A stretch of DNA of 64,000 nucleotides from Granulosicoccus sp045106195 (GTDB lineage Bacteria > Pseudomonadota > Gammaproteobacteria > Granulosicoccales > Granulosicoccaceae). The notes beneath the pieces are model-generated. The model had not been told where the DNA came from. It saw nothing but the letters and a program-made list of their open reading frames with translations, and did not search any database. The translations under genes were made by a program, and so were the position numbers. The stretch spans positions 55,292-119,291 of the forward strand of contig JBGCEH010000022.1 in the NCBI GenBank assembly GCA_045106195.1. Direction: 5' to 3'. This document shows positions 56,296-64,000 of the stretch, piece by piece (position 1 is the stretch's first letter; each line of letters begins with the position of its first letter).

Positions 56296-56709
56296 ATGCA
56301 AACTCTTGTTGGAATTGGCGTCATACTTTGTCGCAATGGAAAAGTTCTGTTGGGCAAACGCCGTGGTGCTCACGGTGCCGGTACATGGGCCCTGCCTGGC
56401 GGACACCTTGATCCCGGAGAAAGCATCGCCCAATGTGCCATAAGGGAAGTAATGGAGGAGACCGCACTGGAGCTGCGCGGTATCAGCCATTCCGGGTTTA
56501 CCGATGATTACTTTGTTGCCGAATCTCGCCACTACATTACCTTGTTCGTCGAAGCCGCCGAAAGCGAATTCACAGGAGAGCCTGTCAATTGTGAGCCAGA
56601 CAAATGCGAAGCGTGGCACTGGTTTGACTGGAACACATTACCCGAGCCATTGTTCCCGCCGCTCGTATCACTGCTTGAACAACAATTCACCCCCTCAAGT
56701 TTGAAGTAG
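56296..56709 (+). CDS. Nudix hydrolase (NUDT15/MTH2-like)
   Basis: The product has 137 residues. The Nudix box runs from GHLDPGESIAQCAIREVMEETAL (about 37-59), with Ala in place of the last Gly, as in NUDT15-type nucleotide diphosphatases. WALPGGHLD and WHWFDWNTLPEPLFPPL also match that group. It probably hydrolyses (d)NTPs or oxidised nucleotides. I chose the ATG at 56296 because MQTLVGIGVIL is the fold's first strand; upstream residues are not conserved. Confidence 0.85.
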   Translation: MQTLVGIGVILCRNGKVLLGKRRGAHGAGTWALPGGHLDPGESIAQCAIREVMEETALELRGISHSGFTDDYFVAESRHYITLFVEAAESEFTGEPVNCEPDKCEAWHWFDWNTLPEPLFPPLVSLLEQQFTPSSLK

Positions 56710-56734
56710 GCAACCGCAAAAAATCTTAACGCCA

Positions 56735-57286
56735 ATGAAACTTTATTTCCGTCTTCTCTGGTTAGTGTTGACACAACGATGGCGATCGCGCTGCAACGTG
56801 CTTGGCCCTGTAGATACTCAATTGCGCGTGTACCCCAATGATCTAGACGTGCTGCGCCATGTGAACAATGGCGTTTATCTCACCTATGCCGATCTGGGTA
56901 GAACAGATCTTATGCTTCGCTCGAATACCCTTGGCAAGATTCATGAAAAACGCTGGTATCCGGTAGCTGCTGCAGTCAGCATTGAATTCAAGAAATCATT
57001 GACACTCGGCCAGCTATTCACGATCAGAACTCACGTAGCTGGATGGGACGATAAGTCCGTTTTCATTACGCAGGAATTCATCCGCAACAATGCCACGGTT
57101 GCCAGAATGTTCATTGATGCGCGATTCGTGTCTAGCCGTAGCGAACGGATAGGTATTGAAGAAATAACGACGCTACTGGGGTTGGATCAACCCTCTCCTG
57201 AATTGCCGCCTGAACTGAGGCAATGGATACGGTCGCGAAAATATAACGTGCCTAACCCCGATGCACCAGTACCGCTCCCGTCATAA
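56735..57286 (+). CDS. Thioesterase-superfamily (hotdog) protein
   Basis: The product has 183 residues. A short amphipathic/hydrophobic N-terminus precedes a 4HBT-like domain with LDVLRHVNNGVYLTYADLGRTDL, the family's first helix, and FKKSLTLGQLFTIRTHVAGWDDKSVFITQEF. Similar THEM6-like proteins hydrolyse acyl-CoA. Its gene overlaps the convergent transporter gene by 35 bases at the 3' end. Confidence 0.78.
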   Translation: MKLYFRLLWLVLTQRWRSRCNVLGPVDTQLRVYPNDLDVLRHVNNGVYLTYADLGRTDLMLRSNTLGKIHEKRWYPVAAAVSIEFKKSLTLGQLFTIRTHVAGWDDKSVFITQEFIRNNATVARMFIDARFVSSRSERIGIEEITTLLGLDQPSPELPPELRQWIRSRKYNVPNPDAPVPLPS

Positions 57287-57695
57287 CCAATAGCAAGCCG
57301 AGAACGCGGGTAACACTCAAGCCTCGCTCTGGCAATCCGAATGCACCGATGTGATCGGCAATGGAGGCACCTATCAGTTGTCCTGCAACCATGCAGACGA
57401 AAAACAAGGCAGCACCGGTCAATGGCATCAAGGCTGCGCCACCGGCAACCAGTGCCACACCGATAAAACCACCCACAACCGACCACCAGGGTAACGTCAG
57501 TAAAACTGAAGGTCGGAATGTACCACCGCTAAAAGGCACTAATACCAGTAGACAACACAATGTCACGAAGACAGAGATCGCAGCCGCGGCCACTGGAGAA
57601 CCGACGGATCGAGCGACAGCAGCATTGATGACAGGTTGTTGTGACAACGCCACGCCGATCAGCAGAGAAGCACTTAAGGGAAGCCAGAGAGCCAT
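57252..57695 (-). CDS. DMT-family inner-membrane protein (YdcZ/DUF606 type)
   Basis: The product has 147 residues with five predicted helices and Gly-rich segments (WSVVGGFIGVALVAGGAALMPLTGAALFFVCMVAGQLIGASIADHIGAFG) typical of YdcZ. These half-size DMT proteins usually act as homo- or heterodimers. Only one copy is present. The substrate is unknown. Confidence 0.85.
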   Translation of the reverse strand: MALWLPLSASLLIGVALSQQPVINAAVARSVGSPVAAAAISVFVTLCCLLVLVPFSGGTFRPSVLLTLPWWSVVGGFIGVALVAGGAALMPLTGAALFFVCMVAGQLIGASIADHIGAFGLPERGLSVTRVLGLLLVMTGAVLVHRG

Positions 57696-57721
57696 GCACG
57701 AATTTTCCTGAGTTGACCATC

Positions 57722-58765
57722 CTACATGGGCAACGGGTGATCTTTATAGATGGCCTGAATCCCCTGCTTTAACTCATCGCAGAGAGTCAGGTTGACGGCG
57801 CCAAGGTTAGTCCGTAACTGCTCCATGGTTGTAGCACCAATAATGGCACTGGCCATGAACGGTCGCGACAGGCAAAAAGCCAATGCCATCTGTGATGGAT
57901 CCACACCGTGCTCACGCGCAAGGTTCACGTACTTGTTACAAACTGGTTCGCTGCTTGCGGTGTACCGGCCACCAAGGTTCTCGTTCAAGGTGCGACGCGA
58001 TCCTTCGGGCATTTGACCGTTGGTGTATTTTCCACTGAGCATGCCAGCACCCAATGGCGAGAATGCCAGAAGCCCGACCTTTTCATGATGTGATAGCTCG
58101 GCAAGATCCAGATCGTATATTCTATTCAACAGGTTATATTCATTCTGGATAGAGACAACACGAGGTAGGTTGTTTGCCTCGGCAATAGACAGAAATTGGC
58201 TAGTACCCCAGCAACTTTCATTAGACAAGCCGATATGGCGCAATTTTCCGGCTTTCACCTGCGCATCAAGCTCTGTTAGCACGTCGTGTATGTTGTCTTT
58301 GACTTCATCTGTGTCTTGCGTGGTCGCATCAAACGTCCAGTTCTGACGGAAGTGATAGCTACCTCGGTTAGGCCAGTGCAATTGATAAAGATCGATGTAG
58401 TCCGTTTGCAAACGCGCAAGGCTTCGATCTATAGAGATACGAATTTTCTCCGCCGTGATATCGTGCCCGCCATAAATCCAGGCGCGTCCATTGCCTGTGA
58501 CCTTTGTTGCCAGTATGACCTCATCGCGCCTGCCACTTCGGGTAAACCATTGCCCAATGATGGCTTCGGTATCTCCCAATGTCTTCTCCGTGAGTGGTGT
58601 GGTGGGATACATCTCGGCGGTATCGATAAAATTAACACCATGTTCAATGGCACAATCGATCTGCTCGGCCGCCTCTTCGTAGGTATTTTGCGTACCCCAC
58701 GTCATGCTGCCAAGACAGAGCTCGCTAATGAGTGTATCGGTAGTTCCCAGCGGATGCATTTTCAT
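57722..58765 (-). CDS. Aldo/keto reductase (Tas-like)
   Basis: The product has 347 residues, the length of E. coli Tas. Catalytic Asp and Tyr are in FIDTAEMYPT, Lys in ILATKV and His in LYQLHWPN. It uses NADPH to reduce carbonyls. I chose the ATG at 58765 because it overlaps the aminotransferase stop as ATGA; an in-frame codon four residues earlier is less likely. Confidence 0.9.
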   Translation of the reverse strand: MKMHPLGTTDTLISELCLGSMTWGTQNTYEEAAEQIDCAIEHGVNFIDTAEMYPTTPLTEKTLGDTEAIIGQWFTRSGRRDEVILATKVTGNGRAWIYGGHDITAEKIRISIDRSLARLQTDYIDLYQLHWPNRGSYHFRQNWTFDATTQDTDEVKDNIHDVLTELDAQVKAGKLRHIGLSNESCWGTSQFLSIAEANNLPRVVSIQNEYNLLNRIYDLDLAELSHHEKVGLLAFSPLGAGMLSGKYTNGQMPEGSRRTLNENLGGRYTASSEPVCNKYVNLAREHGVDPSQMALAFCLSRPFMASAIIGATTMEQLRTNLGAVNLTLCDELKQGIQAIYKDHPLPM

Positions 58766-59622
58766 GATCTTGCCCATTCCATGTAGGTGGCGCGTGCTTT
58801 CAATGCGACATTGCCAACTTTGTATTCTGTGGAGTCAAATGCGGTAACTGGCGTAACCTTGGAGAGATTGCCCGTCAGGAACACCTCGTCCGCCGCGTGA
58901 AAGTCGTCATAGCTTAATGTGGCTTCATTAACCTTGATACCTAGCTCACCCAGTAGAATCATGATTCTTTGCCGTGTGATCCCGTTAAGAAACGAACCAT
59001 TGGGAATAGGTGTAAAGGCTTCTCCATCCCGCACCATGAACACGTTACTGGTTGCCGATTCTGCAACGTTGCCCAAAGCATCGCACACTAGTGCGTTTGT
59101 AAAACCCTTCGAATACGCTTCACGGATCATGCGCGCATTGTTGGGGTATAGGCAGGCCGCCTTGGCATTGACCGTAGCCACCTCAAGTGTCGGCCTGTGA
59201 AATTGCGTGGTGGTAAGACGGGCACTGGCCTGCTTATCCGGCATCGGTATTTCCTGCAAACACAAACAGAATGCAGTGGATTCGGGATCGGCACTGATGA
59301 AACCTTCACCGTAACCGGTAGACCAATACATGGGACGAATATAAACGGCGGCGTTTTCATCGAACAACGCCAGGCCCTCGTTGACGCAACTCATGATGTC
59401 ATCTACTTTCATGACGGGGTTCATGCCCAGGCTTTCGGCAGAGCGATTGACTCGCGCGCAATGCGCCTCGAGATCGGGCGTTACGCCGTCAAACTGTCGA
59501 GCACCGTCAAACACCAAAGTACCCAGCCAGGTGCCGTGATCGGCCGAGCCCAGCACAGGTACATTTCCCTCGTGCCACTGCCCATGAAAGAACGTTTTTA
59601 TAGCGCTGCCTGAAGACACCAT
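58762..59622 (-). CDS. Class IV aminotransferase (branched-chain type)
   Basis: The product has 286 residues. PLP-binding K154 lies in VNAKAACLYPNN, with NVAESATSNVF later as the cofactor phosphate/Glu contact. Overall it resembles the IlvE-like group, which transfers the amino group to and from branched-chain 2-oxo acids; D-amino-acid aminotransferase or ADC lyase roles are less likely but possible. GGTGAAG precedes the ATG. It is coupled to the aldo/keto reductase gene by an ATGA overlap. Confidence 0.88.
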   Translation of the reverse strand: MVSSGSAIKTFFHGQWHEGNVPVLGSADHGTWLGTLVFDGARQFDGVTPDLEAHCARVNRSAESLGMNPVMKVDDIMSCVNEGLALFDENAAVYIRPMYWSTGYGEGFISADPESTAFCLCLQEIPMPDKQASARLTTTQFHRPTLEVATVNAKAACLYPNNARMIREAYSKGFTNALVCDALGNVAESATSNVFMVRDGEAFTPIPNGSFLNGITRQRIMILLGELGIKVNEATLSYDDFHAADEVFLTGNLSKVTPVTAFDSTEYKVGNVALKARATYMEWARS

Positions 59623-59691
59623 GCTTCACCCGTTGACCCTTGACAACACAATGCTAACGCATCATCTGGCCGACAGGATGATTCGTGGCCT

Positions 59692-60207
59692 CTATCGGCG
59701 GATTATCTGGTCACCCGCAGCAATATCGTTGGCAGCGAACCAGCCCTGATCAACCTCCAACGCAAACTGGGCGTCTTGTCTGGATGGAAAAAGCTGCCCA
59801 GGTCCCACATTCATGTGATGAATCTCGTTAATGACAAGATCTTTGGAAATAAAGGCAATGGATAGAGGTATCAGCGTGTTTCTCATGGTGAACGTCAGGG
59901 GTTGTTCAGAGGGGTAGACGAACAGCATTCCTTCATCCTTTGCCAGAGATGTTCTAAAACTGAGGCCCATATATCGCTGTTTTGCACTAGCCGCCACTTC
60001 AGCGGTCAGTATTTTGCCGTTGATGTCCAGTTGCACCGTCGGCAAGCGCGGCTGCGGCGAGCTATCGGAAAAAGCGTCCCGACTGCTAAAACTTAGCAGT
60101 AAACATCCCACGATCACTAAAACCGAAATAACCGGTGTATTACCTTTCCTCAAATTTTTTGACAATGACAGTCGGGACGGGCTCACCAGATCACTATTGT
60201 CATGCAT
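59692..60207 (-). CDS. DUF192 exported protein
   Basis: The product has 171 residues. A hydrophobic segment (PVISVLVIVGCLLLSFSS) near 25-45 may be a signal peptide or anchor. The DUF192 core includes ASAKQRYMGLSFRTSLAKDEGMLFVYP, NTLIPLSIAFIS and ALEVDQGWFAANDIAAGD. Function is unknown. I chose the ATG at 60207 because AGGA lies ten bases before it; a GTG at 60234, immediately after the aroE stop, is an alternative. Confidence 0.82.
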   Translation of the reverse strand: MHDNSDLVSPSRLSLSKNLRKGNTPVISVLVIVGCLLLSFSSRDAFSDSSPQPRLPTVQLDINGKILTAEVAASAKQRYMGLSFRTSLAKDEGMLFVYPSEQPLTFTMRNTLIPLSIAFISKDLVINEIHHMNVGPGQLFPSRQDAQFALEVDQGWFAANDIAAGDQIIRR

Positions 60208-60234
60208 ATCGAAAGTTTCCTGCCGAATTTTCAC

Positions 60235-61062
60235 TTAAGCTAGCATATCGCGCAACCGGGGATATACCATGCGCGTTTTAGGACGTACATCCTCCCAGAT
60301 AAGAAACGACTCGGCCGCCTGTTCCACCAACATGCCAAGTCCGTTGGCAGTAGCCGCACATCGCTCTTTTGCCCACAGCATGAAAGCTGTGTCCTTCCGT
60401 GTGTAGGTCATATCGTAGGCTAGTGACCCGGAACCCAGAAGGTGATCGGGTAGTTCAGGCATGGCTCCTGACATTCCCATGGTTGTCGCATTGATGACAA
60501 TATCAAATGCAGGAAGACTCGCTAGTTGTTCGTAACCCGAGCTGGCTACTGAACCGAGATCATCGAATATGCCTGCCAGAACCGCGGCCTTTTCGGAGGT
60601 ACGATTGGCCACATGCAAACGTGCTGGCTGTTCCTTGAGGATGGCGCTCATGACCCCGCGTGCAGCGCCTCCAGCCCCTAGTATCAATATTCGTTGGTGG
60701 CTCATGGGATGACGCTTGTTACGAACGATATCGGCAACCAGACCCAGTCCATCCGTTGTATGTCCTACCAGACTACCGTCCCGATGGTTCTGGATGGTAT
60801 TTACCGACCCGGCCAGTTGCGCCTCACGCGACAGTCGGTCACAGACGATCACAGCCTGCTCTTTGAATGGCGAGGTTACGTTGCAACCTTTTGCCCCGGA
60901 TTCATTCCATTGACGCACCGTCTGCTCAAAGGTCTCGGGTGTAGACTCGGTGCGGGTATAGTTGATTTTTCGTTGAGTCAACTCACCAAACAACTGATGT
61001 ACTACGGGTGAAAGGCTGTGGGCAATTGGCTGCCCGATTACGGTGTAACGGTTGATCATCAT
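60235..61062 (-). CDS. aroE: Shikimate dehydrogenase
   Basis: The product has 275 residues. Substrate-site sequences are GQPIAHSLSP and NVTSPFKEQA with K67; the nucleotide fold has LGAGGAARGVMSAIL and VANRTSEKA. It reduces 3-dehydroshikimate with NADPH in aromatic biosynthesis. The ATG overlaps the upstream gene's stop as ATGA. DUF192 follows immediately. Confidence 0.96.
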   Translation of the reverse strand: MMINRYTVIGQPIAHSLSPVVHQLFGELTQRKINYTRTESTPETFEQTVRQWNESGAKGCNVTSPFKEQAVIVCDRLSREAQLAGSVNTIQNHRDGSLVGHTTDGLGLVADIVRNKRHPMSHQRILILGAGGAARGVMSAILKEQPARLHVANRTSEKAAVLAGIFDDLGSVASSGYEQLASLPAFDIVINATTMGMSGAMPELPDHLLGSGSLAYDMTYTRKDTAFMLWAKERCAATANGLGMLVEQAAESFLIWEDVRPKTRMVYPRLRDMLA

Positions 61063-61829
61063 TCCTCAGAGAACTGGACGGCGTCGATAGATACGCTGTG
61101 TTGAATAAAAAAATACTTGATTTCGTCAAAGCGCATCTGCATCAGCATTTCGGTGGCGTCGGCTCGACCCAGCGGATTCTGAGCAAGTATGAACTGACCC
61201 GACTCGCATTCCCGATAAAAAGCCACCAACGATTCAAGCGCATTCAGGCTCTCTCCCTTGATCAATGAGGATTCAAAGCGGAACTTCACACCGATTGGCA
61301 CTCTGGCTATATCAGCGCCCTTGCACCGCTCTGGCATATCCAGAGAGACATCAATGGCAATCGTTGGTTCTGGCGGTAAGGTTTGAGACAGAATACCAAG
61401 ATCTATCAGTTTCTGGCGGCGCGCAGCTTCGCGTGCATGGATTTCATCCCGTCCGAGCATAAACCCGCTAACCGCAAGCTCGGCCTCTTCAGACTTGGCT
61501 TTGGCTGTGGCAGCATTAACCGAAGCTGTGCCCCCTCCAGTAATTGTTTGGGTATTTGCAGTGGACATGCCCTCAGACACGTTCCTGGAGGTGTTCCCGG
61601 CGTAATCCGTCACAGAAGCAGTGTTGGAAATGGTGGACTCTCCAGACTCAGCCTCGGTCACCGCATCATCGCTATCCTGTAGACGATCTCGCTGATACGG
61701 CGATGACACGCGCGCGCTGGCAATGACTACGTCTTCACTGGAGCTGCTGACGAACCAAGTGACACCGATCAAGAGACAGACTGCGCAGACAATAGTCAAC
61801 AACAACAACGGTACGAGTGGACCTTTCAT
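61059..61829 (-). CDS. Membrane-anchored protein of unknown function
   Basis: The product has 256 residues. An N-terminal helix (PLLLLTIVCAVCLLIGVTWFV) is followed by a Ser/Thr/Ala-rich linker of about 100 residues, then a compact C-terminal domain with one Cys pair (CKGAD; ECESGQ). The last ~60 residues (LNALESLVAFYRECESGQFIL...MQMRFDEIKYFFIQHSVSIDAVQFSEE) loosely recall an OmpA-like peptidoglycan-binding domain but lack its key residues. I do not recognise the family. It is coupled to aroE. Confidence 0.65.
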   Translation of the reverse strand: MKGPLVPLLLLTIVCAVCLLIGVTWFVSSSSEDVVIASARVSSPYQRDRLQDSDDAVTEAESGESTISNTASVTDYAGNTSRNVSEGMSTANTQTITGGGTASVNAATAKAKSEEAELAVSGFMLGRDEIHAREAARRQKLIDLGILSQTLPPEPTIAIDVSLDMPERCKGADIARVPIGVKFRFESSLIKGESLNALESLVAFYRECESGQFILAQNPLGRADATEMLMQMRFDEIKYFFIQHSVSIDAVQFSEE

Positions 61830-62108
61830 AGTCAGAATCAAGGAAAAGTTGCCAGACCGCGCTCCGAATTCAACCAGATTGTGGCACTGGGCTCGAGTTA
61901 ACTTATACTTCGGTGTGAAAGCTGGTCACACAGGCCTTACCCACTTCTTGCCGGCTAGTAAATGGGGTTTACGTTATACGTCTGGGCTGGCTATAGTAAC
62001 CCGACAGACATCCCACCGCTATAAGCAGTAGGGACCCGAACATACCGTATCTGACCATATTCTTCGGTTTGTGAAGTGGCAGGTGCCAACGAAGGACAAG
62101 TACAAGGC

Positions 62109-63125
62109 ATGAATGCACATTTTGGAATAAGAGCGCCCTACCCCGGAAATCGTCCCCGGCGGATGCGTCGCGATGCTTTCAGCCGGCAATTAATGCAGGA
62201 AAACCACTTCACGGTCGACATGCTCATCCAGCCGTTCTTTATCATTGAGGGTCAGAACAAGCGGGAAGCGGTGTCATCCATGCCGGGCGTCGAACGACTG
62301 AGCGTCGATTTACTGGTCAAGGCGGCGGAGAGCCTGGCTGCACTGGGCGTGCCTGCTATCGTGTTATTCCCGTTGACTGATCCTTCGTCCAAAACGGATG
62401 ACTGCTGCAGTGCCTGGGATCCTGATGGCCTTGTTCAACGGGCCATAAAGGCACTGAAAAAGGCAGTCCCGGAGTTAGGCGTTATTACCGATGTGGCACT
62501 AGACCCCTATTCGCCTCATGGGCATGACGGATTAATGAACGAAGAGGGCTACATTATCAATGATGAAACTGTCGACGCGCTGGTAAGACAGGCTCTGTCA
62601 CACGCAGAAGCTGGTGCTGACGTTGTAGCGCCCTCGGACATGATGGATGGGCGAATAGGCGCAATCAGAGAAACACTGGAAGCTGCCGATTTTCGCCACA
62701 CAAGAATCCTGAGCTACGCGGCTAAATATGCATCAAGCTTCTATGGACCTTTCAAGGATGCTGTGGGAACCGCAGCAGCTTTTGGCAAGTCTGACAAAAA
62801 ATCGTACCAAATGGATCCTGCCAATAGCGACGAGGCCATGCATGAGATCGCAGCAGATTTACAGGAAGGTGCGGACATGATCATGGTCAAACCTGGCTTA
62901 CCCTACCTGGATATTGTACGAAGGGCACGTGATACTTTTGCTGTACCCACGTATGCGTATCATGTCAGTGGTGAGTACGCCATGATAAAGGCGGCCGCGG
63001 CAAACGGCTGGATTGATGAAAAAGCTATCGTGATGGAAACCATGATGGCGTTTCGACGCGCAGGTTGCGACGCTGTCCTCACCTATTATGCGCATGACGT
63101 TGCCACCTGGCTCAAGTCCGGTTGA
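62109..63125 (+). CDS. hemB: Delta-aminolaevulinic acid dehydratase (porphobilinogen synthase), Mg type
   Basis: The product has 338 residues. The Schiff-base lysine region MVKPGLPYLDI and APSDMMDGRIGAIR are typical. The zinc cysteines of other HemB proteins are replaced (TDVALDPYSPHGHDGL), pointing to the Mg-dependent class. It condenses two 5-aminolaevulinate molecules in haem synthesis. I chose the ATG at 62109 because AAGG lies eight bases before it. The gene is divergent from aroE and precedes the beta-barrel gene. Confidence 0.96.
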   Translation: MNAHFGIRAPYPGNRPRRMRRDAFSRQLMQENHFTVDMLIQPFFIIEGQNKREAVSSMPGVERLSVDLLVKAAESLAALGVPAIVLFPLTDPSSKTDDCCSAWDPDGLVQRAIKALKKAVPELGVITDVALDPYSPHGHDGLMNEEGYIINDETVDALVRQALSHAEAGADVVAPSDMMDGRIGAIRETLEAADFRHTRILSYAAKYASSFYGPFKDAVGTAAAFGKSDKKSYQMDPANSDEAMHEIAADLQEGADMIMVKPGLPYLDIVRRARDTFAVPTYAYHVSGEYAMIKAAAANGWIDEKAIVMETMMAFRRAGCDAVLTYYAHDVATWLKSG

Positions 63126-63185
63126 TCAGCGACCAGGACAACAATCCTTTCATCCTCATCGCTGAGAGACCCGGACATCCAATTC

Positions 63186-64000
63186 GTGCTCAAATCAAAT
63201 CACTTAAGAATAACCACAACGACTGCGCTATTACTGCTGTCGATTAACGCATATGCATCGGCCAGTCAATGGTATCTGGGCATCGGTGGTGGCACCTCGC
63301 AATTGCTGCCCAATCCGGAGATCAGTGCCATTGATCGTGATACTGAGCAGGGAACCATTGGGACCTTGATTCTGGGCCGCGATTTTGATTCCCGAACCAG
63401 CGGGCAATTCCAGATTTTTTCGCTCGGTGAGATTGATTTCAACAATGCCGAGACCGCCAACTATTCTGCTGTGGAAGCAGCACTACTGTATCGCTTTTAT
63501 GATTCGAGAGATAACCGGCGAGGCGATCCCGTGTTTGGTACGTCTATCTATGGTCGCTTCGGATTAGGTTACCTCGAAAGAGAAACCGACGTTGCCCTGC
63601 GAAATGAAACGCCTGTGTATTTTGGCGCCGGGGCCGGAATAGAAACCTACCTTAGCCGCAACCTGGGACTTCGCCTGGAAGGCCAGTACTTCGACACCGA
63701 TACCGCAACCGCTACCCTTTCGGTGATAGGACGATTTGGAGGGCTGCGCCGCGAACGGGTGAGGCGACCACCTCCCGCCAGCGAACAAACTGACGGTTTT
63801 CCCGACGCAGACACATCAGACGGGAAGTTGCCCGAAAACATCGATCTACCTGACACACCGGATCGGCCTGGTGCCGAACAGAACGAGCTGGCAGAGCTTA
63901 CCGAGATTGAACGACCCGAACTGGCCCAGCTTGATGAAATTGAACTACCGGAACTGGCAGGGCTACCTGAAACAGCAGAGCTACCTGAAACAGCAGAGCT
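63186..64000 (+). CDS. Outer-membrane beta-barrel protein with Leu-Pro-Glu repeat tail (partial)
   Basis: An open frame begins at GTG 63186 and runs off the right edge after about 271 codons. A signal peptide ends near residue 28 (ALLLLSINAYASA|SQ). About 160 residues then show alternating strands (QWYLGIGGGTSQL, GLGYLERETDV, YFGAGAGIETYL, LRLEGQYFDTDTATATLSVIGRF), like OmpW/OmpA-type barrels. After residue 190 the sequence turns into acidic Leu/Pro/Glu-rich repeats. No start earlier than the GTG is in frame. Function is unknown; porin-like or surface-anchoring roles are both possible. Confidence 0.7.
   Translation, partial: MLKSNHLRITTTTALLLLSINAYASASQWYLGIGGGTSQLLPNPEISAIDRDTEQGTIGTLILGRDFDSRTSGQFQIFSLGEIDFNNAETANYSAVEAALLYRFYDSRDNRRGDPVFGTSIYGRFGLGYLERETDVALRNETPVYFGAGAGIETYLSRNLGLRLEGQYFDTDTATATLSVIGRFGGLRRERVRRPPPASEQTDGFPDADTSDGKLPENIDLPDTPDRPGAEQNELAELTEIERPELAQLDEIELPELAGLPETAELPETAE
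63963..63998 (+). repeat. 18-base perfect tandem repeat in the beta-barrel gene
   Basis: CTACCTGAAACAGCAGAG occurs twice in tandem (63963-63980, 63981-63998) and seems to continue past the edge. It encodes LPETAE units; more divergent GAACTGGC-type copies precede it from about 63885. The total number of units cannot be seen here. Confidence 0.9.

Overview
The window looks like a chromosomal segment of a free-living, probably marine gammaproteobacterium. The evidence is a conserved gene order: def-fmt-rsmB-DUF4390-ntrY-ntrX-trkA-trkH on the minus strand, facing LysM-dprA-topA-tsaC-hemF on the plus strand. Also present are yebC-ruvC-ruvA, aspS-nudB, aerobic hemF, TRAP transporters and a DMSP-lyase-like cupin. 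A Granulosicoccus-like or other Chromatiales-like host would fit, but that is inference. No tRNA, rRNA, CRISPR array, insertion sequence or prophage was seen.

Region 1 (1-16767) is catabolic. An eight-gene minus-strand operon (14244 down to 6609) encodes a complete carbohydrate ABC importer, a mandelate-racemase-type dehydratase, an L-rhamnose/L-fucose mutarotase-like protein, a Gfo/Idh/MocA dehydrogenase and an IclR regulator. A COG3618 lactonase-type amidohydrolase is divergent (14435), followed by a thiolase. Together these could make an oxidative, non-phosphorylating sugar-acid route: mutarotation, oxidation to lactone, lactone hydrolysis, dehydration. A second minus-strand block (6095 down to 1) encodes a guanidinobutyrase-type ureohydrolase, a DAO-family flavoenzyme, another enolase-superfamily enzyme and a TakP-like TRAP transporter, suggesting catabolism of a guanidino or 2-oxo acid. 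Between the two blocks lies the relic of a BCCT transporter.

Region 2 (16790-25585) is mostly housekeeping: ruvA, ruvC, yebC, a small alpha/beta hydrolase, nudB and aspS. It also has a secreted SRPBCC protein with a YVTN beta-propeller, an adenosine-kinase-like PfkB kinase and a rhomboid protease. Region 3 (25652-33467) is a surface-glycan patch of glycosyltransferases (including a GT-D fold protein), methyltransferases and wecB. It is interrupted by a cytochrome P460 gene divergent from a cysteine-rich, SufR-like regulator.

Region 4 (33467-50424) carries K+ uptake (trkH, trkA), the NtrY/NtrX two-component system with a degenerate NtrX ATPase domain, rsmB, fmt, def, a LysM lipoprotein, dprA, topA, tsaC and hemF. 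Region 5 (50650-64000) holds a DAO flavoenzyme, a Bacteroidota-like tyrS, glutaminase, a 2H-phosphoesterase-like DUF1868 protein, the DMSP-lyase-like cupin, a 51-residue membrane protein, a Nudix hydrolase, a thioesterase, a YdcZ-type transporter and a Tas-like aldo/keto reductase. These are followed by a class IV aminotransferase, a DUF192 protein, aroE, a membrane-anchored unknown and Mg-type hemB. The window ends inside an outer-membrane beta-barrel gene whose C-terminal part is a growing Leu-Pro-Glu repeat.
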